A stretch of DNA of 24,421 nt from an uncultured Clostridium sp. GTDB lineage: Bacteria > Bacillota > Clostridia > Lachnospirales > Lachnospiraceae. The notes beneath the pieces are model-generated. The model made no database searches. It worked only from the letters and a program-made list of their open reading frames with translations, and was not told the DNA's origin. Location: positions 1-24,421 of the forward strand of contig UQXF01000043.1 of the NCBI GenBank assembly GCA_900544905.1, in the 5' to 3' direction. Positions 1 to 7,792 of this stretch are shown here, in pieces. Position numbers and translations under genes: made by a program. Position 1 is the stretch's first letter, and every line of letters begins with the position of its first letter.

Positions 1-124
1 CTCGCTAAGCACTGACGTTCTCAAATGTCCTACAAACATAAATTTGTTACATTTGCACAACTTTCATTTTGAAATAAAGAGTTTCGCAATTACCTATGAT
101 AAATTCTATCCCTGATTATTGCCA

Positions 125-163
125 CCTCCGGTGCCCGTTCTGATATTGTCCCGGCATCGGAGG
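125..163 (-). terminator. Hairpin downstream of bglP
   Basis: An inverted repeat lies 12 bp beyond the bglP stop. The arms are CCTCCG and CGGAGG, extended by TGCC/GGCA after one A:C mismatch, with a loop of about 13 nt. On the minus strand it is not followed by a clear T tract, so it may be a weak terminator or an mRNA 3'-end stabiliser. The remainder of 1-124 shows no gene or recognisable element on either strand. Confidence 0.4.
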
Positions 164-174
164 ATATTAAAGTA

Positions 175-2049
175 TTACAGAAGATTCACGATTTCATCTC
201 CCGGATTAACAGTCTTTGGCTCTGTCACTGCCACATCAGAGTAATCGTCTGAATTGGTAATGATAACCGGTGTGGTGGTCTCTAATCCTGCTTCCTTAAT
301 CTTCTCAATATCAAATTCCAGTAACAGCTCACCCTTTTTCACCTTATCGCCCTGCTGCTTTTTCGGAGTAAATCCATCTCCGTCTAATTTCACGGTGTCC
401 ATACCGACATGCATCAGGATTTCTGCACCCTTTTCTGTGGTAATACCAATGGCATGACCGGTTGGGAAGAAGGTGGTAATCTCACCATCACATGGCGCAT
501 AGAGCTTACCCTCAGACGGAACAATTGCAAGTCCCTGTCCTAATGCACCTGTAGAGAATGCCTCATCCTTAACCTCTGAAAGTGCAATCACATCTCCTTT
601 AAGCGGAGAAACTAATGCTTCGCTCTTATCTGCAACAGCTGTCTTAGTCTCTTTTGCTTCTGCTGATTTCTTTGTATCATCCTTATAGAAAATCAACTCA
701 CAGACAATACCGGCAATTACACATATTACAGTAACAACAATTGCAATTATCATCTTGGACATATCATTTTCAGGTGTAATAAACATGGTATAACCAAATA
801 CGCCCATGCCTGCCATAGAGTAATCCTTTGCACCTAAAGCACATAAAACAGCGCCGGCAATACCTGCAATTGCACAGGTTCGGAAGAATGGAGCTTTCTT
901 AGGAAGAGTAATACCATAAATAGCCGGCTCTGTTACACCTGCAACACCTGAAATAATTGCCGGTGGGCAGATGCTCTTAAGCTTTTTATCCTTGGTCTTA
1001 AGCATAATACCAATACATGCTCCGGTCTGGGCAAAGGTAGTACCGAACATTCCTGCTAAAATAACATCTCCGCCGAGCGTCATGTTGGAAAGTGCAATCG
1101 GAACAAGCGCCCAATGCAGACCAAACATAACAAGTATCTGCCAGAAGAAACCAACTACAAGGCCCATGAGAATCGGGCTGAAATTATTGAGTGCCTCAAA
1201 TACAAAGCCTAAACCACTGGCAACAACAGAGGTGATTGGTCCGATAATCCAGAAGGTCAGACAAATTGTTACAAAACAGGTAATTAACGGAACCGCAAAT
1301 AATTTAATCGTATCCGGAATATACTTTTTGTAATGCTTTTCAAACCATGCTGCAAATGCTACAGCACAGATAACCGGAATCACACTGGTGGTATAATCCC
1401 CGGATGCCGGCATTACAACAGGAATGCCAAAAATATTGGATACATCCATTCCACTGCCGGATACCACATATGGATATACCATCGCCAGTCCGATAATCAA
1501 GCCTTCCATTTCCGGTAATTTGAAACGCTTTGCCGCTGTATAGCCTAAGACAACCGGAAGAAAATAAAATGCTGCATCGCCTAAGGAATACAGAATATTA
1601 TAGGTTCCTCCTGCTCCGTCCAGTACACCGATTGCTACAAACAGTGACAGTAATCCTTTAATAATACCGCAGGCACACAGTACCCCCAAAAATGGGGTAA
1701 ATACTCCTGTTACAATGCTGATAAATGCGTTAAATGGATTCATTTTTTCCTTTGGTCCATCATTTTCCCCGTCATCCTCTTTTACTGCAATACTTTCCAG
1801 ATGTCCCACAGAAACCACGGCGGCATATACATCCGGTACGTGGTTGCCAATAACCACCATATACTGCCCGCCATTTTGAATTACAGTTACAATTCCATCG
1901 GTATCCTTCAGGATATCTGTCTGTGCCTTCGACTCGTCCTTTAATTTGAACCGAAGCCTTGTTACACAGTGGGTGAGGCCTGCAATGTTCCCTTTACCAC
2001 CCACATTCTGGATAATAATCCTTGCTAATCCATCATACTTACTTGCCAT
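175..2049 (-). CDS. bglP: PTS beta-glucoside-type transporter subunit IIBCA
   Basis: This 624-residue PTS permease imports and phosphorylates a beta-glucoside-type sugar. Domain order is IIB-IIC-IIA, as in BglF/BglP. The IIB domain (about 1-90) carries the phosphorylatable Cys28 in the motif LTHCVTRLRF. The membrane IIC domain (about 105-460) contains the typical GVTEPAIYG segment. After a short linker rich in Lys, Glu and Thr, the IIA domain (about 480-624) carries His547 in ILMHVGMDTV. Length and all phosphorylation sites are as expected for the family, so the protein should be functional. The start follows an AGGAGG-like site (the plus strand reads cctcctttttcc just upstream). It lies downstream of licT and behind an RAT/terminator pair, which implies substrate-induced antitermination. 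The exact sugar cannot be read from the sequence; salicin, arbutin, cellobiose or similar are possible. Confidence 0.95.
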   Translation of the reverse strand: MASKYDGLARIIIQNVGGKGNIAGLTHCVTRLRFKLKDESKAQTDILKDTDGIVTVIQNGGQYMVVIGNHVPDVYAAVVSVGHLESIAVKEDDGENDGPKEKMNPFNAFISIVTGVFTPFLGVLCACGIIKGLLSLFVAIGVLDGAGGTYNILYSLGDAAFYFLPVVLGYTAAKRFKLPEMEGLIIGLAMVYPYVVSGSGMDVSNIFGIPVVMPASGDYTTSVIPVICAVAFAAWFEKHYKKYIPDTIKLFAVPLITCFVTICLTFWIIGPITSVVASGLGFVFEALNNFSPILMGLVVGFFWQILVMFGLHWALVPIALSNMTLGGDVILAGMFGTTFAQTGACIGIMLKTKDKKLKSICPPAIISGVAGVTEPAIYGITLPKKAPFFRTCAIAGIAGAVLCALGAKDYSMAGMGVFGYTMFITPENDMSKMIIAIVVTVICVIAGIVCELIFYKDDTKKSAEAKETKTAVADKSEALVSPLKGDVIALSEVKDEAFSTGALGQGLAIVPSEGKLYAPCDGEITTFFPTGHAIGITTEKGAEILMHVGMDTVKLDGDGFTPKKQQGDKVKKGELLLEFDIEKIKEAGLETTTPVIITNSDDYSDVAVTEPKTVNPGDEIVNLL

Positions 2050-2097
2050 AGTAATTCCTCCTTTTTCCCGGGATGTGCTATCTGGTATCCGGCTATT

Positions 2098-2168
2098 AAA
2101 AAAACCCGGTACGATATCGACACAATTCCATATACCTATTTGTAATCATGTTTCATCGTCCGGGTTTT
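2098..2168 (-). terminator. LicT-controlled terminator upstream of bglP
   Basis: On the minus strand, AAAACCCGG-ACGAT pairs with ATCGT-A-CCGGGTTTT, leaving a single bulged A, and a run of T follows. The 5' arm overlaps the end of the RAT element (2163-2189). Folding of the RAT bound by LicT would therefore exclude the terminator. The hairpin sits in the licT-bglP intergenic region and would stop transcription before bglP when no substrate is present. Confidence 0.88.
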
Positions 2169-2189
2169 GCCAACCAAATGTAACAATCC
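2163..2189 (-). promoter_or_regulatory. RAT antiterminator site before bglP
   Basis: The minus strand reads GGATTGTTAC, 8 nt, then GGCAAAACC. These flanks match the ribonucleic antiterminator consensus bound by LicT/BglG. Total length is 27 nt against 29 for the classical Bacillus and E. coli sites, so the apical stem is shorter. The last bases are shared with the 5' arm of the terminator. Confidence 0.88.
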
Positions 2190-2270
2190 CATAATATATT
2201 GTATTAGGCGAGAGCCTAATTATTTACTTTTTTTACCGGCATCTGCCACTCTATGGATGCCGCCATATAT

Positions 2271-3101
2271 TTATCTGTGCCGCACAATATTCTGGATATG
2301 TACCGCCAGATAAGTGAGTTCTTCTTCGCATACTTCATAGTGAAGCCTGGCTTTTATATAGGTCTGAATCCTAAGTGCACAGCGATAACTCTCCGGAAAA
2401 TTATCTTTTACCATGTCATTTAATTCATAGTATCCCTCTTCATAGGTCTTGCCGCTTAGAATCCGTTCCAGAAAGAACTTCAGATGGGTAACAAAACGCT
2501 CATAACTGAGACTGTTTTCATCCATCTCTACCCCTAAGGTGTAACTTACAATATTGAGAACATCCTTGATAATATCGGGTGCCTTTGCGGTATTTCTCAT
2601 ATCGGCGCCAATCTCTGCATTCACGATATGAAGTGCAAAAAAGCCTGCCTCATCCTCCGGCAAGGATACCCCTAATTCTTTTTTGATTATATCTAAGGCA
2701 TCCAGGCCAATCTGATATTCCTGGTGATAAAAACGCTTTATCTCCCAGAGCAATGCATTTTCTACCCGGATATTCTGTTGCGCGCGGGTAATTGCATAAT
2801 TCATATGGTCTGTCAGTCCGATATAAATATTCTTGCTAAGCTTTTTATCCAGACATTTCTTTGCATTGGATATAATCTTACCTGCCACCCGTATATACTC
2901 GTATGGAATATCCTTAATCAGTGCCTCAAATTCATTGGTATGGTCATCATCCAGACGAAATATTTTCTCAACCTCATCCGAATCAATCTGGTCTCCCGCC
3001 TTCTTCTGGAAACCCACTCCCTTACCGGTAACCACAACCTCTTTACCCTGTTCATTATAGGCGCTCACAACATTGTTGTTAATTACTTTCAGAATCTTCA
3101 C
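2271..3101 (-). CDS. licT: BglG/LicT-family transcriptional antiterminator
   Basis: This 276-residue RNA-binding antiterminator controls the PTS gene downstream. Residues 1-55 form the CAT RNA-binding domain (starting MKILKVINNNVVSA and containing GKGVGFQKK). PRD1 (about 65-170) has His99 and His158. PRD2 (about 175-276) has His206 and His268. These four histidines correspond to the phosphorylation sites through which HPr and the cognate permease set LicT activity. Length is normal for the family. The gene is preceded by its own promoter, RAT and terminator and followed by a second RAT/terminator, so LicT should control both its own synthesis and that of BglP. The sequence AAAGAGGATTTGGATT lies upstream of the start, so the ribosome binding site is set back about 10 bp. 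Confidence 0.95.
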   Translation of the reverse strand: MKILKVINNNVVSAYNEQGKEVVVTGKGVGFQKKAGDQIDSDEVEKIFRLDDDHTNEFEALIKDIPYEYIRVAGKIISNAKKCLDKKLSKNIYIGLTDHMNYAITRAQQNIRVENALLWEIKRFYHQEYQIGLDALDIIKKELGVSLPEDEAGFFALHIVNAEIGADMRNTAKAPDIIKDVLNIVSYTLGVEMDENSLSYERFVTHLKFFLERILSGKTYEEGYYELNDMVKDNFPESYRCALRIQTYIKARLHYEVCEEELTYLAVHIQNIVRHR

Positions 3102-3138
3102 AACAATCCAAATCCTCTCTATTTCAAAAAATATAAAT

Positions 3139-3227
3139 AAAAAAACTGCATCATACTCTCTCCATACATTGATAATATATCCAACCTATGTGAACATTAC
3201 TGTTCTTGTTCGAGTACAACCCAGTCT
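3139..3227 (-). terminator. LicT-controlled terminator in the licT leader
   Basis: On the minus strand the 5' arm (plus-strand 3212-3227) AAGACTGGGTTGTACTC pairs with the 3' arm (3143-3158) GAGTATGATGCAGTTT through a long stem with one G:G mismatch and several G:U pairs, and a T run follows. The long loop contains its own small perfect hairpin, GAACA-GTAA-TGTTC (3192-3205). The 5' arm overlaps the RAT at 3223-3250, giving the mutually exclusive arrangement typical of bgl leaders. Confidence 0.75.
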
Positions 3228-3250
3228 TGCCTAATAAATAGTAACAATCC
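3223..3250 (-). promoter_or_regulatory. RAT antiterminator site in the licT leader
   Basis: The minus strand reads GGATTGTTAC, 9 nt, then GGCAAGACT. The 5' half is identical to the RAT before bglP. The 3' half deviates from GGCAAAACC but still allows the GG/CT and TG/CA pairings, and a CTA/TAG apical stem can form. It lies about 28 bp downstream of the promoter -10 and overlaps the leader terminator. Confidence 0.8.
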
Positions 3251-3277
3251 AGCTTGCTGCCTTCAATTCATGTACAC

Positions 3278-3306
3278 ATTGTACTATATTATTTTTTCTA
3301 TGTCAA
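3278..3306 (-). promoter_or_regulatory. Sigma-A-type promoter of licT-bglP
   Basis: On the minus strand TTGACA is followed by a 17-bp spacer and TACAAT. This is a full -35 match with 5 of 6 at -10 and optimal spacing. Transcription would start near 3271 and run through the RAT and terminator into licT. I saw no clear catabolite-responsive element around it. The rest of 3307-3381, between this promoter and the end of the ABC operon, is AT-rich and shows no terminator. Confidence 0.85.
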
Positions 3307-3381
3307 CATATTTATTGTGAATTTGTTTATATTTTCTGCAAATTAATACCATATTATGTTAAAATTGCACTAACACCTCCT

Positions 3382-4278
3382 TTATTCCCTGCTGATTACC
3401 ACCTTATTATCAACAACCTGTACCTTTACCTTATTACCATCAATCCCGGCAGCCGACAGCATTTCTTCATTTAACTGAAGTCTTCCTGCTTTATCCAAAA
3501 CAGAATATTCCTCATGGGATTCATTTCCGCTGATAAATTCTCCATCCAACAGATTCATGGCCTGCTGGTATTTCTCCTTCATAATCTTTTCCGTGCTGAT
3601 TTTGCCATCTGAAATCATAACCACTCTGTTTACCTTGTTTGCCAGACTGATATCATGGGTTACAATGATAATCGTTATTCCCAGCTCTTTATTAAGGCTG
3701 CGGAATAAATCCTGAATCTTATTTGAGGTTTTGGAGTCCACCGCTCCCGTCGGTTCATCCGCCAGCAAAATATCAGGCTCGTTTGCCAGAGCAACGGCTA
3801 TGGCAATACGCTGCTGCTCGCCGCCGGACATCTGCTCCGGATAAGAATCCTTCTTATGAAGCATCCCCACCTTTTCGATTAGCTCCAATGCCTTTTTTCT
3901 CATGTCCTCCGGACTTTTCTTCGTAAAATACATGGGAACCTCTATATTCTCTACTGCTGTCATGTAAGGGACAAGATTTCTGGAGCTTTTCTGCCAGACA
4001 AAACCCACTGTCTTATTCCGGTACTCCACCATTTCATTGTCACTCAACGTGAATAAATCTTTCCCGTCTATGTAGAGCTTTCCGGCAGATGGACGCTCTA
4101 AGCCGCCTATCATATTCATCAGCGTTGATTTCCCACTGCCGCTCTTCCCGATGACCGCCATCAGCTCTCCTTTTTCAATTTCCAAATCCAGCCCCTGTAA
4201 TGCCATTACTTCCACATCCTCGGATTTATAAATCTTAACAAGGCTGTCACAGCGGATAAAAATGTTCTTCTCTTCCAA
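3382..4278 (-). CDS. ABC transporter ATPase with AbrB/SpoVT-like C-terminal tail
   Basis: This is the second ATPase of the FtsX-type transporter operon. Numbered from the chosen TTG start (298 aa): Walker A GKSGSGKST at 44-52, Q-loop Gln96, signature MSGGEQQR at 150-157, Walker B ILLADEP at 170-176, and the switch His in VTHD at 208. It is therefore a complete LolD/MacB-like nucleotide-binding domain. Beyond residue 230 it carries an extra tail of about 65 residues. The last 40 of these (YSVLDKAGRLQLNEEML, then GI, then KVKVQVVDNKVVISRE) resemble a swapped-hairpin AbrB/SpoVT/MazE-type domain. The open frame reaches 4311, with in-frame ATGs at 4311, 4302 and 4290. I prefer TTG at 4278 because GGTGAG lies just before it, the overlap with the upstream gene falls to 32 bp, and the product then starts MEEKNIFIRC; the start remains uncertain. 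Last gene of the operon. Confidence 0.9.
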   Translation of the reverse strand: MEEKNIFIRCDSLVKIYKSEDVEVMALQGLDLEIEKGELMAVIGKSGSGKSTLMNMIGGLERPSAGKLYIDGKDLFTLSDNEMVEYRNKTVGFVWQKSSRNLVPYMTAVENIEVPMYFTKKSPEDMRKKALELIEKVGMLHKKDSYPEQMSGGEQQRIAIAVALANEPDILLADEPTGAVDSKTSNKIQDLFRSLNKELGITIIIVTHDISLANKVNRVVMISDGKISTEKIMKEKYQQAMNLLDGEFISGNESHEEYSVLDKAGRLQLNEEMLSAAGIDGNKVKVQVVDNKVVISRE

Positions 4279-4945
4279 TAATCTCACCATCCTCAATCTC
4301 ATAGACCACATCCCCCAGCTCCATCAAAGCCGGGTCGTGGGTAGTCATAACAATTGTAATACCTTCATTTTCAATTAAATCCTTAAAAAGCTTCATTACT
4401 GCAAGCCCGGAAGCAGTGTCCAATGCTCCGGTGGGCTCATCCGCAAATATAATCTGCGGCTTATGCGCCACCGCTCTTGCAATGGCAACTCTCTGCTGTT
4501 CTCCGCCGGACATCTGCGTTGGCATATGGTTCATTCTTCCTGCAAGTCCTACCATCTTAAGCACATGTTTAATCCGAGGCGCTCTGTCCCCCTGATAATC
4601 GGCAAGGCGAAGACTAAAATCCACATTTTCATAGGCATTCATAATCGGAATCAGCGCCACTGACTGGAATACAAATCCAACCCTATACCGGTGTAACATA
4701 TCCCGTTCCTCCTCATTCATGCTGCCAAGCTCTGTATCGTCAAAAAATACCTCCCCCTCCGTTGCCTTATCCAGTGCGCTTAAAATATTCAGAAGTGTTG
4801 TCTTACCGGAACCTGAACGTCCTTTCAGAATCGTAAGCTTTCCCTCTGGTATCTCCATGTCAATTCCTTTTAAGGCATAAAAGGTATTCCCTTCCGGCAT
4901 TGGAAATGCACGCACAATTTTATTTGTTTTTATCAAATTCTGCAT
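4247..4945 (-). CDS. ABC transporter ATP-binding protein, LolD/MacB type
   Basis: This is the first of two different ATPases in the operon (232 aa). Motifs: Walker A GRSGSGKTT (42-50), Q-loop Gln94, signature MSGGEQQRVA (145-154), Walker B IIFADEP (165-171) and the switch His203 in TTHD. The length is that of a stand-alone nucleotide-binding domain. It lies 3 bp after the permease stop, with GGGAGAGG as ribosome binding site, so the two are translated together. It presumably energises the FtsX-type permease from the cytoplasmic face. Both ATPases have complete catalytic motifs, so an asymmetric ATPase pair is plausible. An alternative is that one of them serves another permease, but no other permease is nearby. 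Confidence 0.93.
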   Translation of the reverse strand: MQNLIKTNKIVRAFPMPEGNTFYALKGIDMEIPEGKLTILKGRSGSGKTTLLNILSALDKATEGEVFFDDTELGSMNEEERDMLHRYRVGFVFQSVALIPIMNAYENVDFSLRLADYQGDRAPRIKHVLKMVGLAGRMNHMPTQMSGGEQQRVAIARAVAHKPQIIFADEPTGALDTASGLAVMKLFKDLIENEGITIVMTTHDPALMELGDVVYEIEDGEIIGREEHFYPL

Positions 4946-4948
4946 AGT

Positions 4949-7783
4949 CTAGTCCTCTCCCATCTTAATTGCATTCGTGATACTGGATTGTTTCAGCATA
5001 TTCAAAAGAACCTTTAAGGCAATTCCAATCATTAACAGCACTACGAAAAATAACCGTATCATATCCCTTTCGTCCAGGAAAACCTGCAATGCAATATTGT
5101 GGCTCTGCGGCAGATATATCGTTGCTATCAGACCGGTAAATAACTTCGTTGCTATGAAACCCGCCAGTCCGCCAAACACTCCCGCAAAAAGAGAAGAAAA
5201 TACCTGCTCATTCAGAAGCATACGCCTGACCTCTTTCATACCCATTCCCATGGCGCGGTAAATGCCAAATAACAACTCCCGCTGCTTTATCGAAGTAATC
5301 CAGTAAATCAGAAATCCCACCATACACAAAATGATACTGACCAAAAAGCTAAGGCTGAACAATCCATTGGTTATCTGTATCATGGCAGAATTACGGGTTT
5401 CATCAATTTCCTCCTGCGTGCTCTTCACATAATCCGTCACAATATTTTCCTGCTCCAGATATTGTCTTACATCGGAAACCGCAGCACCATCCTTAAGGCT
5501 CATCCAGATTTCATAGGGTATTGTTCCCATTGCATTTACCTCATACGCATAATTAACCACAAGCAGATAATTTTCTTTTTCCACCAGCTCCTCCTTGTCA
5601 TCCTGTTCATAGCTGTACTGCTCATATCCCGGCCATGCATCAAAAATTCCACACACAATTCCATTACAGCTTATCGCTCCAGCCTTCCCCTTTCCGGCAA
5701 GCGGGTCCTGTCTTGAATAGGAAATCGTATCACCAACCTTTAAATCAAGCTCCTTGGCAAGATTTTGGGAAATTAACACACCGGAACCATTTTTTGCCAG
5801 AGCATTCAAATAGTTATACCAGTGTTCCTCATTAAGCCCATCCTGCAGCCTGGCGGTCTGCCCAAATTCCTTTGTCTGAACCGCCATCATACTGCATTCC
5901 GGAAGTGTCTTATCGGACACCGTTACTATCACCCCATCGTCTCTGACCACTCTCGTCATACTGGTGCAAACATTCTCTTCCAGCCCGGAAAACCGTCCAT
6001 AATCCGGTTCCTCATAATATTGTACTGCCCTCCTTAACTTGGAATCCATATATACCTGAGCCGTCCAATGCTCTGCAGCCACTACATCTGCACCCACATT
6101 GTACCTTATCCGCATTTCATTATTTTTATTAATTGTTCCGGCAACATTCGCATTTACGATTCCCATTGCAATGGTAAAAATCAAAAAGACAGAAATAAAA
6201 TTCCGTTTTCCACTTGTCCGCATAATCTGCAAAAAGGATGCATACATATGGGGTTTCCATTTGTTCCTGCCAAAATGATAAATAAGACGGACAATATACT
6301 TAATCAGCCTAAGTCCCACCAACCCGCATGCCAGCAAAAACAGGGAAAGGTTTAAAAACACCATCGGGTCCAGTTTTTCACCAATCATAACATCCCATGC
6401 AAGAGAGCTTTTCTGCTTATTATAGTTATAGAGAAGGTAAACAGAAATAAGTAACAGGATAACATCTATAAAATATTTCTCTATAAAGCTGACAGAACTA
6501 ATCTGTGCCAGCCTGCTCTTTTGTTCTACAATGGTGTCGCGGGAATACCGGATTACCGGAATCGTCATAAAGGCAATGACAATAAGCGCTCCGGCAAAAG
6601 CATAGGGCAGCATTCCAAGAGTGGGCTTATATACGGCAGTAGACTTTAAGGAAAACTCCAAAAATCCATTGGTGGAAGCCGCCAGCTTACAAAACAGAAC
6701 CCCCAGCGGTAAACCAAGCACAATACCGGCTCCTGCCATTATTCCCGACTGGGATAAATAAATCAAGACAATCTGCTTTGCAGAAAATCCACGGCTCTTA
6801 AACATGGCAATTTCGCCGGTCTCCATACTTAGAATCTGACCGGAAACCATATAGATAAATGCCAGCAGCAATACAAAAACAGGCAGCTCCAGCACCCAGA
6901 AAATAATATCAATAAATTTTTTATTTTCCTGATACTGCTTCAGCAAATCTAAAAAATTGTCTGTAAAAAATTCATCTTTTTCATGAAACTGCTGGAGATA
7001 ATACTGCAAATCCGACGCATTTGCGGTATTTATCTGAGAATAATCAAGCATTACATATATATCATAATATACTTCATTACAGGTAAAACGGCTGGCAATA
7101 GCATTCATTGATTCTTCACTGACAAAAACCTCCTTTTCAAATTCATCTGCTTCTATATTCCAAAAAATATCCGTATTATCTGCCTCATCAAAAATTCCTG
7201 CAATCTGTAAAACAAGCGTGTTTCCATCGGAATCCGTTATATCATCAAACGTAATCTGTTCTCCTTGTACAAAACCGCATGTATCCATAAGCTTCTCTGT
7301 AATAACGCAGGGATAAATATTTTCCGAATCCTCTTTTTCCTTTTCTTCACTATAAGAAATCCCTTTTAAAATTTTAATATGCTGTTCCATCTCCGGTATA
7401 CATGCAATATTTATCCAGTCATTGCCAGAACCATACTGCCGCTTGACAGATGAACCATTTATCCATGTATGGATTTCCGCAGCCATAACCGAAACATCCA
7501 TATAGCGCTGCCAGGTTTTTTGATAACCGGCAATCTTATCAAGCACCTGGGAATACTCCACGCCATTTTCATTTTTTACGGAAGCCGTTTTCCCTATCAC
7601 TGCAGAATAGGCATTATTTTCCTCAATACTTTCTGTAAATTTATTTTGTATCAGCCGGTTAAGGGAACCTTTTTTTAACATCGGCGTACTGGCTGCAATG
7701 GCAATCAATAGTGTGATTCCCAGCAGCAGACAGCCGTTCAGTATTTTTTTATTCTGTAGTTTTCTCTTAATTAATACAAGCAT
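4949..7783 (-). CDS. FtsX/MacB-type ABC transporter permease, 10 TM
   Basis: This 944-residue membrane protein has two FtsX-like halves. TM1 is at about 16-34, followed by an extracytoplasmic domain (about 35-290). TM2-TM4 lie at about 291-318, 345-368 and 390-411. TM5-TM7 follow at about 437-453, 473-502 and 528-548. A second extracytoplasmic domain spans about 550-800, and TM8-TM10 are at about 808-830, 862-890 and 910-930. The FtsX coupling segments are visible as EIAMFKSRGFSAKQI in the first half and FGIYRAMGMGMKEVRRM in the second. Such permeases work by mechanotransmission, moving envelope substrates rather than forming a classical transmembrane channel. Start: GAGGGGACGGT then ATG, 9 bp after the previous stop. 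Neighbours are two adaptor lipoproteins upstream and two ATPases downstream. Substrate unknown. Confidence 0.92.
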   Translation of the reverse strand: MLVLIKRKLQNKKILNGCLLLGITLLIAIAASTPMLKKGSLNRLIQNKFTESIEENNAYSAVIGKTASVKNENGVEYSQVLDKIAGYQKTWQRYMDVSVMAAEIHTWINGSSVKRQYGSGNDWINIACIPEMEQHIKILKGISYSEEKEKEDSENIYPCVITEKLMDTCGFVQGEQITFDDITDSDGNTLVLQIAGIFDEADNTDIFWNIEADEFEKEVFVSEESMNAIASRFTCNEVYYDIYVMLDYSQINTANASDLQYYLQQFHEKDEFFTDNFLDLLKQYQENKKFIDIIFWVLELPVFVLLLAFIYMVSGQILSMETGEIAMFKSRGFSAKQIVLIYLSQSGIMAGAGIVLGLPLGVLFCKLAASTNGFLEFSLKSTAVYKPTLGMLPYAFAGALIVIAFMTIPVIRYSRDTIVEQKSRLAQISSVSFIEKYFIDVILLLISVYLLYNYNKQKSSLAWDVMIGEKLDPMVFLNLSLFLLACGLVGLRLIKYIVRLIYHFGRNKWKPHMYASFLQIMRTSGKRNFISVFLIFTIAMGIVNANVAGTINKNNEMRIRYNVGADVVAAEHWTAQVYMDSKLRRAVQYYEEPDYGRFSGLEENVCTSMTRVVRDDGVIVTVSDKTLPECSMMAVQTKEFGQTARLQDGLNEEHWYNYLNALAKNGSGVLISQNLAKELDLKVGDTISYSRQDPLAGKGKAGAISCNGIVCGIFDAWPGYEQYSYEQDDKEELVEKENYLLVVNYAYEVNAMGTIPYEIWMSLKDGAAVSDVRQYLEQENIVTDYVKSTQEEIDETRNSAMIQITNGLFSLSFLVSIILCMVGFLIYWITSIKQRELLFGIYRAMGMGMKEVRRMLLNEQVFSSLFAGVFGGLAGFIATKLFTGLIATIYLPQSHNIALQVFLDERDMIRLFFVVLLMIGIALKVLLNMLKQSSITNAIKMGED

Positions 7784-7792
7784 ACCGTCCCC

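Noticed and set aside
971..1333. Plus-strand frame of 120 aa inside bglP
   Set aside because: It is a shadow of the IIC domain, with no start signal and no domain.
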